Assembly: GCA_900547565.1 (NCBI GenBank) | Contig: URHI01000112.1 | Coordinates: 1-6,212, forward strand | Length of the DNA stretch: 6,212 bases | Source: an uncultured Eubacteriales bacterium | Lineage (GTDB): Bacteria; Bacillota; Clostridia; Oscillospirales; CAG-272 | Direction: 5' to 3' | In this document: positions 1 to 6,212 of the stretch, piece by piece | Layout of the letters: every line of letters starts with the position of its first letter | Position numbering within the stretch: position 1 is the stretch's first letter | Notes under the pieces: generated by a model | Databases searched by the model: none | The model's input: only the letters and a program-made list of their open reading frames with translations | Told to the model about the DNA's origin: nothing | Made by a program: the position numbers and the translations under genes

Positions 1-12
1 CCCGCTTGTTTG

Positions 13-2076
13 TTATGCTTCCTGAGATTTTTTGTATTCCTCGACGATCTTGGAAGCGATATCTCTCGGTACCACATCGTAACCGGTAACATTGAATTCC
101 ATAGAACCAAGTCCTTTGGACATGGCGCGCAGCGCTATGGGATAGTCAACTATCTCGGACTTCGGAATAGTGAACTGAATGGTAGTGTAACCGGGCTTGC
201 CCTCGGCGGGATTCATACCCATGACCGAGCCGCGGCGCTTGTTGATATCACCCATGATATCACCCATAAGCGCGTCGGGAACGGTAACGAACAGATCGCC
301 TACCGGCTCGAGCAGCACGGGGTTCGCCAACTCAAGGCACTTCTTGTATGCCAGCTGAGCGGCCGTCTTGAACGAAATTTCATCAGAGTCGACAGGGTGA
401 TAGGAGCCGTCGTACAGATCGGCAGCCAAGTGAACCATTGGGAAGCCGGCAACGCCCTTCTGCATGGCGTCAAGCAAGCCCTTTTCAACCGCCGGGTTGA
501 AGTTCTTTGGCACGGTGCCACCGACAACGGAAACCGTGAATGTCAGGCCCTCGGCCTCGCCGGGAGCAAAACGGATCTTGACGTGTCCGCACTGTCCGGA
601 ACCGCCGTTCTGCTTTTTATGCTTACCTTCAACATCAACATTCTTTGTGATCTTCTCACGGTAAGGGATCTTAGGTGTCTCCAGCTTTATGGTAACTCCG
701 AAGCGTGACTTCATTTTTGCAGCCAGCACCTGCAGATGCATATCTCCAAGACCGGCAATGGTCATCTGCTTGGTTTCGGCATTGTTCTCAAACTTAAGTG
801 TACGATCTTCCTCAAGCATTTTAGTGATTGCCTGAGAAATCTTGCCCTCATCGCCCTTGGCAGCCGGCATCATAGCCTGGATCATGTAAGGATTGGGATA
901 CCGGACAGGCGCATAGCTGACAAGATCACCGCCGCACAGCGTGTCGTTGGTATTTGTGTTGGCCAGCTTGGCAGTCATTCCGATATCGCCGCAGGCCAGC
1001 TCGTCGACCTCCGTCTGTGTCTTGCCCTTGACGGTATAAATATGCGCCATTTTTTCGGCAGATTCAGTGGTTGCGTTGGTGAGTGTCATATCCTTCTTGA
1101 GCGTGCCCTGCATTACCTTGAAGAACGACATTTTACCGACAAACGGGTCGGCAACCGTTTTGAATACAAATATGTTGGGAACACTGCTGTTCTTATCTAT
1201 TTCAAGCTTGGAGCCGTCGGCCAGCGTTTCCTGCTTGCGTGCAGTGAAGCGCGGGAAGGAATCAGCGATAGCGTCAAGCATAACGCCAAGCCCCCACAGC
1301 ATGGTAGCAGAGCCGCAGTATACGGGTACTATGTCACCGTGTATAATTCCCTCGTGCAGCGCCTCGGCAGCTTCATCACGCGAAATTTCCTCACCGTCGA
1401 AGAACTTTTCCATAAGCTCCTCAGATGTACCGGCCAGAGCCTCATTGAGAGTGTCCTTGTACTCGGCGGCAATGCCCTCAAGCTCAGCCGTCATGGGAGT
1501 TTCGGTGCGCTTGCCCTTGGCGTCGTACTTGTATGCCTTCATTTCTACCAGATCGATAATAGTGACGTCCTTGCCGTTCTTGACGGGAATGGACACGGGG
1601 CATACTGCCGTTCCGAACTTGTCGTGCAGCTCGCCGAACACGCGGCTGAAATCGGCCTCGTTATCGTCGCACTTGTTTATGAAGAATGCGCGGGGAATAC
1701 CGGCATCTGAGGCATAGCCCCATGCCAGCTCGGTACCGACCTCAATGCCCGCCTTGGCGTCGACTGCGATGACCGCACTGTCGGCAACGCGGAGCGCCTG
1801 GAGCACTTCACCCACAAAATCAAGATAACCGGGAGTATCGAGCAGGTTTATCTTTATATTCTTCCACATGATCGGAGCCACGGCCGTGGACAAAGAGAAA
1901 CCTCTTTTGATCTCCTCGGCATCGTAGTCGCAAACGGTATTTCCGTCGGGTGTCTTTCCGAGTCTGTCCGTACCACCGCCTATATAAAGCATGGCCTCGG
2001 CCATTGAAGTTTTTCCGCTTCCTCCGTGTCCGAGTAAAGCGACGTTTCTGATGCTGCTGGTTTCAATTTTAGCCAT
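13..2076 (-). CDS. Elongation factor G-like translational GTPase (EF-G2/EFG II type)
   Basis: This is a full-length 687-residue EF-G-family protein with the usual five-domain layout. The G domain spans about 1-275, with P-loop GHGGSGKT (16-23), switch I RGFSLS (58-63), DTPG (80-83), NKCD (134-137) and a GSA motif (255-257). Domain II covers about 297-385, III about 395-470, IV about 471-590 and V about 592-680. Domain IV keeps HKKQNGGSGQCGH (486-498) and the tip motif GSYHPVDS, with His560 at the position of the translocation histidine of canonical EF-G. The residue after DTPG is Tyr84, where canonical EF-G and EF-Tu carry the catalytic His. Together with the GHGGSGKT P-loop, this matches the EF-G2 paralogue group (Thermus EF-G-2 is similar from memory), not the str-operon fusA. 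That group binds the ribosome and GTP, but its cellular role is unsettled. The start is the ATG at 2074-2076, preceded by AAGGAGG with 7-nt spacing; a GTG 30 codons upstream lacks a ribosome binding site. It is not a TetM-type protection protein, whose P-loop is AHVDAGKT. Confidence 0.93.
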   Translation of the reverse strand: MAKIETSSIRNVALLGHGGSGKTSMAEAMLYIGGGTDRLGKTPDGNTVCDYDAEEIKRGFSLSTAVAPIMWKNIKINLLDTPGYLDFVGEVLQALRVADSAVIAVDAKAGIEVGTELAWGYASDAGIPRAFFINKCDDNEADFSRVFGELHDKFGTAVCPVSIPVKNGKDVTIIDLVEMKAYKYDAKGKRTETPMTAELEGIAAEYKDTLNEALAGTSEELMEKFFDGEEISRDEAAEALHEGIIHGDIVPVYCGSATMLWGLGVMLDAIADSFPRFTARKQETLADGSKLEIDKNSSVPNIFVFKTVADPFVGKMSFFKVMQGTLKKDMTLTNATTESAEKMAHIYTVKGKTQTEVDELACGDIGMTAKLANTNTNDTLCGGDLVSYAPVRYPNPYMIQAMMPAAKGDEGKISQAITKMLEEDRTLKFENNAETKQMTIAGLGDMHLQVLAAKMKSRFGVTIKLETPKIPYREKITKNVDVEGKHKKQNGGSGQCGHVKIRFAPGEAEGLTFTVSVVGGTVPKNFNPAVEKGLLDAMQKGVAGFPMVHLAADLYDGSYHPVDSDEISFKTAAQLAYKKCLELANPVLLEPVGDLFVTVPDALMGDIMGDINKRRGSVMGMNPAEGKPGYTTIQFTIPKSEIVDYPIALRAMSKGLGSMEFNVTGYDVVPRDIASKIVEEYKKSQEA

Positions 2077-2083
2077 TGATGTT

Positions 2084-2090
2084 CCTCCTT
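2084..2090 (-). promoter_or_regulatory. Strong Shine-Dalgarno site of the EF-G-like gene
   Basis: The minus strand reads AAGGAGG followed by a 7-nt spacer and ATG. This near-perfect anti-16S complement fixes the start codon at 2076 and argues against the longer in-frame GTG start at 2166, which has no purine-rich stretch before it. Confidence 0.9.
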
Positions 2091-2091
2091 G

Positions 2092-2122
2092 ACCCGGCGC
2101 GCCAATAACGCTGGCGGCGGGT
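2092..2122 (-). promoter_or_regulatory. GC-rich leader hairpin next to the ribosome binding site
   Basis: On the minus strand ACCCG (2122-2118) can pair with CGGGT (2096-2092). Inside it GCCA can pair with TGGC around a loop reading GCGTTAT, with an internal bulge (CC against GCGC). The element ends two bases before the Shine-Dalgarno site and stands out as a GC-rich block in an otherwise AT-rich leader. It leaves the Shine-Dalgarno site unpaired, so it could hold the site open, or it may be incidental. No U-run follows it, so it is not a terminator. The pairing is seen in the sequence; the function is not established. Confidence 0.35.
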
Positions 2123-2146
2123 GAATTTTTTATAATTAATTTCAAT

Positions 2147-2161
2147 ATTCGATCATCGAAT
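2147..2161. repeat. 15-base perfect palindrome in the EF-G-like gene leader
   Basis: ATTCGAT-C-ATCGAAT is a perfect inverted repeat with 7-bp arms around a single central base (2154). It lies about 27-41 bases downstream of the predicted transcription start of the EF-G-like gene. The near-zero spacer suits a dimeric protein binding site better than an RNA hairpin. No known operator consensus was recognised. One such palindrome is not very improbable by chance in several kilobases, so its position after a promoter is the main argument for function. Confidence 0.35.
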
Positions 2162-2194
2162 CTCACGCCGAGAATTTCAAATCACACATTATTT

Positions 2195-2223
2195 ATTATA
2201 CAATAATCTTATCGACATTTCAA
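2195..2223 (-). promoter_or_regulatory. Sigma-70/SigA-type promoter for the EF-G-like gene
   Basis: On the minus strand the -35 box TTGAAA (2223-2218) is separated by exactly 17 bp from a consensus -10 box TATAAT (2200-2195). Five of six -35 bases and all six -10 bases match consensus at the optimal spacing. The flanks are AT-rich and the element lies in the only sizeable intergenic gap of the window. The predicted transcription start is near 2188, giving a leader of about 112 nt before the ATG at 2076. It implies that the EF-G-like gene can be transcribed independently of the metG-tatD unit. Confidence 0.8.
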
Positions 2224-2237
2224 TAGCTTTGTTTTAA

Positions 2238-2257
2238 TTTTGAGATTTTGCTCAAAA
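2238..2257 (-). other. AT-rich stem-loop after tatD (weak or doubtful terminator)
   Basis: TTTTGAG and CTCAAAA form a perfect 7-bp inverted repeat around a 6-base loop, extendable by two G-U pairs in minus-strand RNA. It starts 22 bases after the tatD stop codon and ends just upstream of the EF-G-like promoter. The stem has only two G-C pairs, and the bases after it on the minus strand read TTAAAAC, not a U-run, so efficient intrinsic termination is doubtful. It may protect the mRNA 3' end or be incidental. Read-through from tatD into the EF-G-like gene seems possible. Confidence 0.3.
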
Positions 2258-2279
2258 CCGTCACGCCATTTTTGTATAT

Positions 2280-3071
2280 TTAGTCAATGGGTACACCGAA
2301 AATCCGGCCGGCATTTGCCTCTGTCAGCGCAACTGCACGTTCATACGATATTCCGCGCACCTCGGCAAGCCGGGCGGCGGTGTACTCCATCAGCCCGGAA
2401 TGGTTGAGCCGGCCGCGGAATGGGACGGGAGCAAGGTAGGGACAATCCGTCTCGATGAGCAGACATTCTTCCGGAATAGCGGCGGCCGCCTCGGGGGTTT
2501 TGCGGGCATTTTTAAAGGTCAGCACGCCGGAAAACGAAATATACCATCCTCGTCGGCACAGCTCAAGCGCCAGCTCGGGGCTTCCGCTGAAGCTGTGAAA
2601 CACGCCGCGCACGTCGGGAAAGCGGCGTATCATGTCGAAGCAGTCGCCGTGCGCATCCCGGTCGTGTATTATAACAGGCAGGCTGTATTTTCGCGCCAGG
2701 TACAGCTGTGACTCAAATGCCGCTGCCTGTGACGACTTGTCAAGCGGCTCCCAGTGATAGTCAAAGCCTATCTCTCCGACGGCAACGATCTTGTGCTTTT
2801 GCCGCCCGGCGAGCAATTGCTCGAGCGCCTCAAGCTCAGCGTCAATATCCGGACCTATGTCCTCAGGGTGTATCCCCACAGCGGCATACATGCCGTCATA
2901 TTCCGCCGACTGACTGATTGCCGCCCGCGAGTTTTCAATGTTGGAGCCTACATTGATGATGTGCCCCACACTTCCTCTGAAAAGCTCGTCGAGCAATTCT
3001 CCGGCACCGCCGGCCTCCTCCGCAAAGCGCGCATCGGTGTAATGCGCGTGTGAATCAAACAGCCGCGGCAT
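2280..3071 (-). CDS. tatD: TatD-family metal-dependent hydrolase (probable DNase)
   Basis: The 263-residue protein has the usual length and the complete metal site of the TatD/YcfH family, an amidohydrolase-like TIM barrel. HAH lies at 8-10 (SHAHYTD), Glu100 in VGEIGFDYHW (98-107), His136 in VIIHDRDAH (133-141), His159 in VFHSFSGS (157-164), and Asp209 in ETDCPYLAP (207-215). Family members are cytoplasmic, divalent-metal-dependent 3'-5' exonucleases linked to DNA repair or RNA/DNA turnover; the substrate here is inferred. The name refers to the E. coli operon and does not imply a role in Tat export. The ATG shares its A with the metG stop codon (TAATG). There is only a poor Shine-Dalgarno match upstream, so translation is probably coupled to metG. 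metG followed by tatD is a widespread Firmicute arrangement. No key residue is missing. Confidence 0.94.
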   Translation of the reverse strand: MPRLFDSHAHYTDARFAEEAGGAGELLDELFRGSVGHIINVGSNIENSRAAISQSAEYDGMYAAVGIHPEDIGPDIDAELEALEQLLAGRQKHKIVAVGEIGFDYHWEPLDKSSQAAAFESQLYLARKYSLPVIIHDRDAHGDCFDMIRRFPDVRGVFHSFSGSPELALELCRRGWYISFSGVLTFKNARKTPEAAAAIPEECLLIETDCPYLAPVPFRGRLNHSGLMEYTAARLAEVRGISYERAVALTEANAGRIFGVPID

Positions 3072-5104
3072 TATCTGACCCGTTCACCGAGTGGCGTGTC
3101 ATCCGAAAGGAACACTACTCTTATCTGTTGCTCACCCGATGCCAATATCATGCCCTGTGACTCAATGCCGCACAGTGTGGCCGGCTTTAGGTTGGCCACA
3201 ATTATGACGCGACGACCGACCAGCTCTTCGGGTTTATAGAATTTAGCAATGCCCGACACCACCTGCCGCTGCTCATACCCCAGATCAACTTGCAGCCTCA
3301 GCAATTTTTTTGCCTTTGGCACCGGCTCGGCACTGAGAATCTTCGCTGTGCGAAGCTCGATATTCATAAAGTCATCGATACCGATGAGCGCACAGCCCTC
3401 CGGCTTTTCGGGCGCTGTATCGGCAGCCTTGGCAACTGCGGCGGCCTCCGCGGCGGCGGCTGCACGCTCGGCTTCAAGCTCATCCAGCATTTTCTTTTCG
3501 TCTATGCGGGCAAACAGCACCTTTGAGTCGCCGGTCTTGACTCCTGGCTTCAGCTTGCCGAAGCCGCCGCATGCGAACCTGTCAAACAGCAGATATCCCG
3601 CATTTTCCCTGCCTATCTCGGCTGCCGTTTCCGAAAGTGCATCAAGCTCGGGAGTGGCGTTGAGCTGAGTCAGGATCTGCTTTGCAGTATCGGGGATAAA
3701 CGGCGACAGCAATACCGCACCGAGCCTTATTGTTTCAAGCAGGTTGTACAGTACCGTTCCAAGCCGTCCACGCTGCGTCTCGTCTTTGGCCAGCGACCAC
3801 GGAGTAGTTTCGTCAATATACTTGTTGGCACGGCGCAGCATGGTAAATATAGCCTCGGTCGCGTCGGCCACGTGAAAGCTGTCCATATCGGCAATAACGG
3901 CATCGACTGCTGCCGTGCAGGCAGCTTTAAGCTCGTCATCAAGCGGTTGCGGCGTGTCCGGCGTCTGAATAACGCCGTCAAAATACTTTTTCTGCATATC
4001 CAGTGTGCGCTTGACAAGGTTGCCGAGGTTGTTTACAAGGTCGTTGTTGAAGCGCGTAATGACCGCTTCGTATGTGATGCTGCCATCCGAGCCGTACGGC
4101 ATTTCGGAAAGCGCATAATACCGCACTCCGTCAACCGTGAAGCGCTCGGCCAGCTTGTCTGCGTATATGACGTTACCCTTTGACTTGGACATCTTATCCG
4201 TTCCGAAGTTGAACCACGGGTGTCCGAACACCTTCTCGGGCAGGGGAAGTCCAAGCGCCATAAGGAAAATAGGCCAGTATATCGTATGGAAGCGCAGTAT
4301 ATCCTTGCCTATGATATGAACATCGGCAGGCCAGTTCTTGCGGAAGAATTCGGACTGCTCCTCATATGATTTTTCCGGGTCATAGCCCAGCGCTGTGATA
4401 TAGTTTGTCAGCGCATCGAGCCAGACATATATGACATGCCGTTCGTCAAAGGTGGGGACGCCCCACTTGAATGACGTCCGCGACACGCACAGATCCTGCA
4501 GGCCTCCCTCGGTCTTGAGAAAGTTGTTGATCATTTCCTTTTTGCGGCTTTCCGGCTCGATAAATCCGGGGTGAGAGTCGATATACTCAATCAGTCTGTC
4601 GACATATTTACTCATTTTGAAGTAATACGCTTCCTCGCGCGACTGTTGAACGGGACGGCCGCAGTCGGGGCACTTGCCGTCCACGAGCTGCGAGTCGGTG
4701 ATAAATGACTCGCAGGGCGTGCAGTACCAGCCCTCGTAGTAGCCCTTATATATATCTCCCTGGTCGAAAAAGCGCTTGAATATGGCCGTCACGGCTTTTA
4801 CGTGATAATCGTCCGTCGTACGGATAAAATAGTCGTAGCTGGTGTTCATTTTGTCCCATATACCGCGCACCTCGGCTGCCACGCCGTCAACATACTCCTG
4901 GGGCGTCTTGCCTGCCTCGCGGGCGCAGTTTTCAATTTTCTGGCCGTGCTCGTCGGTGCCGGTGCACATGAATACATCATAGCCCATGGCACGTTTGTAC
5001 CTGGCTATGGCGTCACTCATAATGATCTCATATGTGTTGCCGAAATGAGGTTTGCGGGAAGCATAGGCGATTGCCGTTGTAAGATAATACTTTTGCTTGT
5101 TCAT
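3071..5104 (-). CDS. metG: Methionine-tRNA ligase (methionyl-tRNA synthetase)
   Basis: This 677-residue class I aminoacyl-tRNA synthetase joins methionine to tRNA-Met in the cytoplasm, using ATP. The Rossmann catalytic domain begins with KPHFGN (18-23), the HIGH-motif equivalent, and ends with DKMSKSKGN (303-311). Four cysteines, C128, C131, C145 and C148, form a zinc knuckle in the connective peptide. YVWLDA (226-231) belongs to the methionine pocket. The helical anticodon-binding domain covers about 345-510 and includes YIDETTPW (429-436), whose Trp corresponds to the anticodon-contacting Trp. An Ala/Glu-rich linker, probably helical (about 540-563), leads to an EMAP/Arc1p-like tRNA-binding domain (about 575-677) with VVSGIAKFY, typical of dimeric bacterial enzymes. 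The ATG follows directly on the upstream stop codon (TAAATG), and its Shine-Dalgarno site AAAGGA lies inside the upstream gene's last codons. tatD overlaps its stop by one base. No T-box leader is present next to the gene; any such element would be upstream of the operon. Confidence 0.97.
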   Translation of the reverse strand: MNKQKYYLTTAIAYASRKPHFGNTYEIIMSDAIARYKRAMGYDVFMCTGTDEHGQKIENCAREAGKTPQEYVDGVAAEVRGIWDKMNTSYDYFIRTTDDYHVKAVTAIFKRFFDQGDIYKGYYEGWYCTPCESFITDSQLVDGKCPDCGRPVQQSREEAYYFKMSKYVDRLIEYIDSHPGFIEPESRKKEMINNFLKTEGGLQDLCVSRTSFKWGVPTFDERHVIYVWLDALTNYITALGYDPEKSYEEQSEFFRKNWPADVHIIGKDILRFHTIYWPIFLMALGLPLPEKVFGHPWFNFGTDKMSKSKGNVIYADKLAERFTVDGVRYYALSEMPYGSDGSITYEAVITRFNNDLVNNLGNLVKRTLDMQKKYFDGVIQTPDTPQPLDDELKAACTAAVDAVIADMDSFHVADATEAIFTMLRRANKYIDETTPWSLAKDETQRGRLGTVLYNLLETIRLGAVLLSPFIPDTAKQILTQLNATPELDALSETAAEIGRENAGYLLFDRFACGGFGKLKPGVKTGDSKVLFARIDEKKMLDELEAERAAAAAEAAAVAKAADTAPEKPEGCALIGIDDFMNIELRTAKILSAEPVPKAKKLLRLQVDLGYEQRQVVSGIAKFYKPEELVGRRVIIVANLKPATLCGIESQGMILASGEQQIRVVFLSDDTPLGERVR

Positions 5105-5863
5105 TTATTTTGATCCTTTCAGTAATTCGTCGGCGAAGATATTGTATTCTATGTAATAGCATGGGATTACGCGGTAGATCAGCAGCACCCCGACGCTCAG
5201 TACACCGAGCACTGCCCATCCGATGTAGCGCATAACGAACCCGATAATGCGCCGTATCTGCCCACGCGAGGCAGACCACGACCGAGCCAGCGCATCCGCG
5301 ACGCTCATATCGCCGCGATATGCGTAGGATTGCAACAGATAAAGACGCACCGCAAGCACAAAAGACAGCACAACTATCAGCACACATGCAACAACAAGGC
5401 CGGCGTGCACAGCGGTGATGACCGTCGAGTTGCGTGACATTATCGAAAATCCGTCAATATACCGCCACGCCTCAATGCACATAAAGACTGCAGACGCGAT
5501 AAGTCCGGCGGGAATCAGCTGTATAAGCATGACAAGCCAAGTTCGCGGCAGCATGCGGTAGGCCGAAAAAACACAGTCGGTATCGGCGCTGCCGTCCCTG
5601 TAAATGCGCCATGCCAGTGTATTGAATCCGTACATGAGCGGCATTACGAACAGCAGGACAAGTGCGCCGTCGATCACGCGCGAGAGTGTGTAAAGCCACT
5701 CGTCCGGCTCAATAAAATGCGACACTGCAGTCCATATTGCCGCCGTAGTCAGCGGAACCGCTGCCGCAAGCACATAATACATAATTCCCGCTACGACAAG
5801 GTTCAGCCGCGCGCCGCCGGCAAACAGAGCACGTCGGGTATCAATTATTTTTTCATTGCTCAT
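5105..5863 (-). CDS. Multi-pass membrane protein, DUF975-like, function unknown
   Basis: I do not recognise a specific gene. The 252-residue product has a short charged N-terminus and about five hydrophobic segments, at roughly 20-47, 61-86, 109-132, 149-176 and 207-233. It therefore appears to be an integral cytoplasmic-membrane protein without a cleavable signal peptide. The C-terminal part is the most family-like: a segment MSVADALARSW before SRGQIRRIIGF, then a Trp-containing membrane helix and VIPCYYIEYNIFADEL. This resembles DUF975-type membrane proteins of Firmicutes, whose function is not known; the assignment is by pattern only. The ATG at 5861-5863 is preferred because AGAGGTG lies 6 nt upstream. 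A GTG three codons earlier (5870-5872) overlaps that Shine-Dalgarno site. The gene follows nagA after 44 bp and its stop codon abuts the metG ATG, so it is probably cotranscribed and coupled with metG. No catalytic motif was seen. Confidence 0.8.
   Translation of the reverse strand: MSNEKIIDTRRALFAGGARLNLVVAGIMYYVLAAAVPLTTAAIWTAVSHFIEPDEWLYTLSRVIDGALVLLFVMPLMYGFNTLAWRIYRDGSADTDCVFSAYRMLPRTWLVMLIQLIPAGLIASAVFMCIEAWRYIDGFSIMSRNSTVITAVHAGLVVACVLIVVLSFVLAVRLYLLQSYAYRGDMSVADALARSWSASRGQIRRIIGFVMRYIGWAVLGVLSVGVLLIYRVIPCYYIEYNIFADELLKGSK
5114..5119 (-). promoter_or_regulatory. Shine-Dalgarno site of metG inside the upstream gene
   Basis: AAAGGA on the minus strand sits 9 nt before the metG ATG and is embedded in the codons for the final Lys-Gly of the membrane protein. 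Ribosomes finishing the membrane protein would stop directly at the metG start, which supports translational coupling. Confidence 0.7.
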
Positions 5864-5869
5864 ATGATG

Positions 5870-5876
5870 CACCTCT
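5870..5876 (-). promoter_or_regulatory. Shine-Dalgarno site deciding the membrane protein start
   Basis: AGAGGTG on the minus strand lies 6 nt before the ATG at 5861-5863. The alternative GTG start at 5870-5872 is part of this site and has no well-spaced site of its own, so the ATG is the better start. Confidence 0.7.
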
Positions 5877-5907
5877 TCTCAGTGAGTGTGTAATGGCCTT
5901 GCCGCCG

Positions 5908-6212
5908 TTACCCGCGGCCGACGATTATTTCACCGCCGCGTATTACGTGCGTAAGCCGGATCCCGTTCCCGTCACCGCGGCATATGACCGCATCTGCCAG
6001 CTTGCCAGGCTCAAGGCTGCCGACCGTGCTGTCAATTCCCACGACCCGTGCCGGAAGTATCGTAGCACAGGCAAGCGCGTCCTCAAGCGACACACCGCAG
6101 AAGCTCATTAGATTGTTAAGCGCAGCAAAGCAGTCCAGCGTACTGCCGCCCAGTGTTCCGTCGGCAGACAGCGCTACGCCATTATGTACCGTCACCGGCA
6201 CACCGGCTATGT
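5908..6212 (-). CDS. nagA: N-acetylglucosamine-6-phosphate deacetylase, C-terminal part (cut by the window edge)
   Basis: About 101 C-terminal codons are present; the reading frame stays open to the window edge, so the start lies outside. Visible family features, in order, are GVALSADGTLGGS, the helix LNNLMSFCGVSLEDAL, the motif ATILPARVVGI and the closing GSLEPGKLADAVI. These align well with the end of E. coli NagA (NGTLSGS, MATLYPARAIG, GTLAAGKVANL). NagA is a cytoplasmic amidohydrolase that removes acetate from GlcNAc-6-phosphate, giving glucosamine-6-phosphate for glycolysis or cell-wall synthesis. The metal ligands and the catalytic Asp lie upstream of this fragment, so activity cannot be judged here. 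Related amidohydrolases share the PAR and PGK.AD tail, but DGTLGGS with this spacing favours NagA. The end is intact and no terminator follows; the membrane gene starts 44 bp later. Confidence 0.88.
   Translation of the reverse strand, partial: IAGVPVTVHNGVALSADGTLGGSTLDCFAALNNLMSFCGVSLEDALACATILPARVVGIDSTVGSLEPGKLADAVICRGDGNGIRLTHVIRGGEIIVGRG

Noticed and set aside
736..1710. Long plus-strand open frame of 324 codons opposite the EF-G-like gene, with others at 10-708 and 1067-1717
   Set aside because: They lie entirely antisense to a clear EF-G coding region, lack recognisable domains and ribosome binding sites, and their composition is as expected from the complement of a moderately GC-rich gene.
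13..2076. Tetracycline-resistance ribosomal protection protein (TetM/TetO type)
   Set aside because: The P-loop is GHGGSGKT and not AHVDAGKT, the length is longer, and domain IV follows EF-G (SYHPVDS).
2124..2160. Second promoter candidate close to the EF-G-like gene (TATAAA-like box)
   Set aside because: No acceptable -35 box is found at 16-18 bp, and the promoter at 2195-2223 is far better.
2077..2166. N-terminal extension of the EF-G-like protein from the in-frame GTG at 2166
   Set aside because: The added 30 residues resemble no EF-G N-terminus, the GTG has no Shine-Dalgarno site, and the ATG at 2076 has a near-perfect one. The extension also covers the palindrome and hairpin of the leader.
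3425..3490. GCC/GCG-rich stretch that looks like a simple-sequence repeat
   Set aside because: It encodes the Ala-rich linker between the anticodon-binding and tRNA-binding domains of MetRS; low complexity is normal for this linker and the copies are not exact.
3249..3668. Plus-strand Ala/Ser-rich open frame opposite metG
   Set aside because: It mirrors the Ala/Glu-rich linker and neighbouring parts of MetRS and has no independent coding evidence.
5028..5387. Minus-strand open frame overlapping the membrane protein and metG starts
   Set aside because: It is an out-of-frame shadow within two genes that have good starts and family features, and it has no recognisable domain.

Overview
The window reads as an ordinary chromosomal segment of a Gram-positive anaerobe of the class Clostridia, most likely a relative of Ruminococcus or Oscillospira. 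This is an inference from three things: the methionyl-tRNA synthetase has the clostridial N-terminal style (KPHFGN instead of a classic HIGH) and a C-terminal EMAP/Arc1p-like tRNA-binding domain; there is an EF-G paralogue of the GHGGSGKT/DTPGY type; and Shine-Dalgarno sites are purine-rich, with one strong sigma-70/SigA promoter. By eye the coding DNA is moderately GC-rich, while the one real intergenic gap is AT-rich.

All five genes lie on the minus strand, so transcription runs from the right edge to the left. In that order they are: the C-terminal end of nagA (N-acetylglucosamine-6-phosphate deacetylase, cut by the window edge); a small multi-pass membrane protein resembling DUF975; metG (methionine-tRNA ligase); a TatD-family metal-dependent hydrolase; and a complete EF-G-like translational GTPase. 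The first four are tightly packed: 44 bp between nagA and the membrane gene, 0 bp (TAAATG) before metG, and a 1-base overlap (TAATG) before tatD. They look like one transcription unit with translational coupling. The pairing of metG and tatD is a common Firmicute arrangement.

A 203-bp gap (2077-2279) separates tatD from the EF-G-like gene. It holds a near-consensus promoter (TTGAAA, 17 bp, TATAAT), a 15-base perfect palindrome in the predicted leader, a GC-rich hairpin just upstream of a strong ribosome binding site, and a weak AT-rich stem after tatD. The EF-G-like gene therefore probably has its own transcription start and may also receive read-through.

Nothing indicates a mobile element, CRISPR array, tRNA/rRNA gene, phage region or new defence-type system. 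The points most worth a second look are the altered GTPase centre of the EF-G paralogue, its leader region, and the unassigned membrane protein fused tightly to metG.
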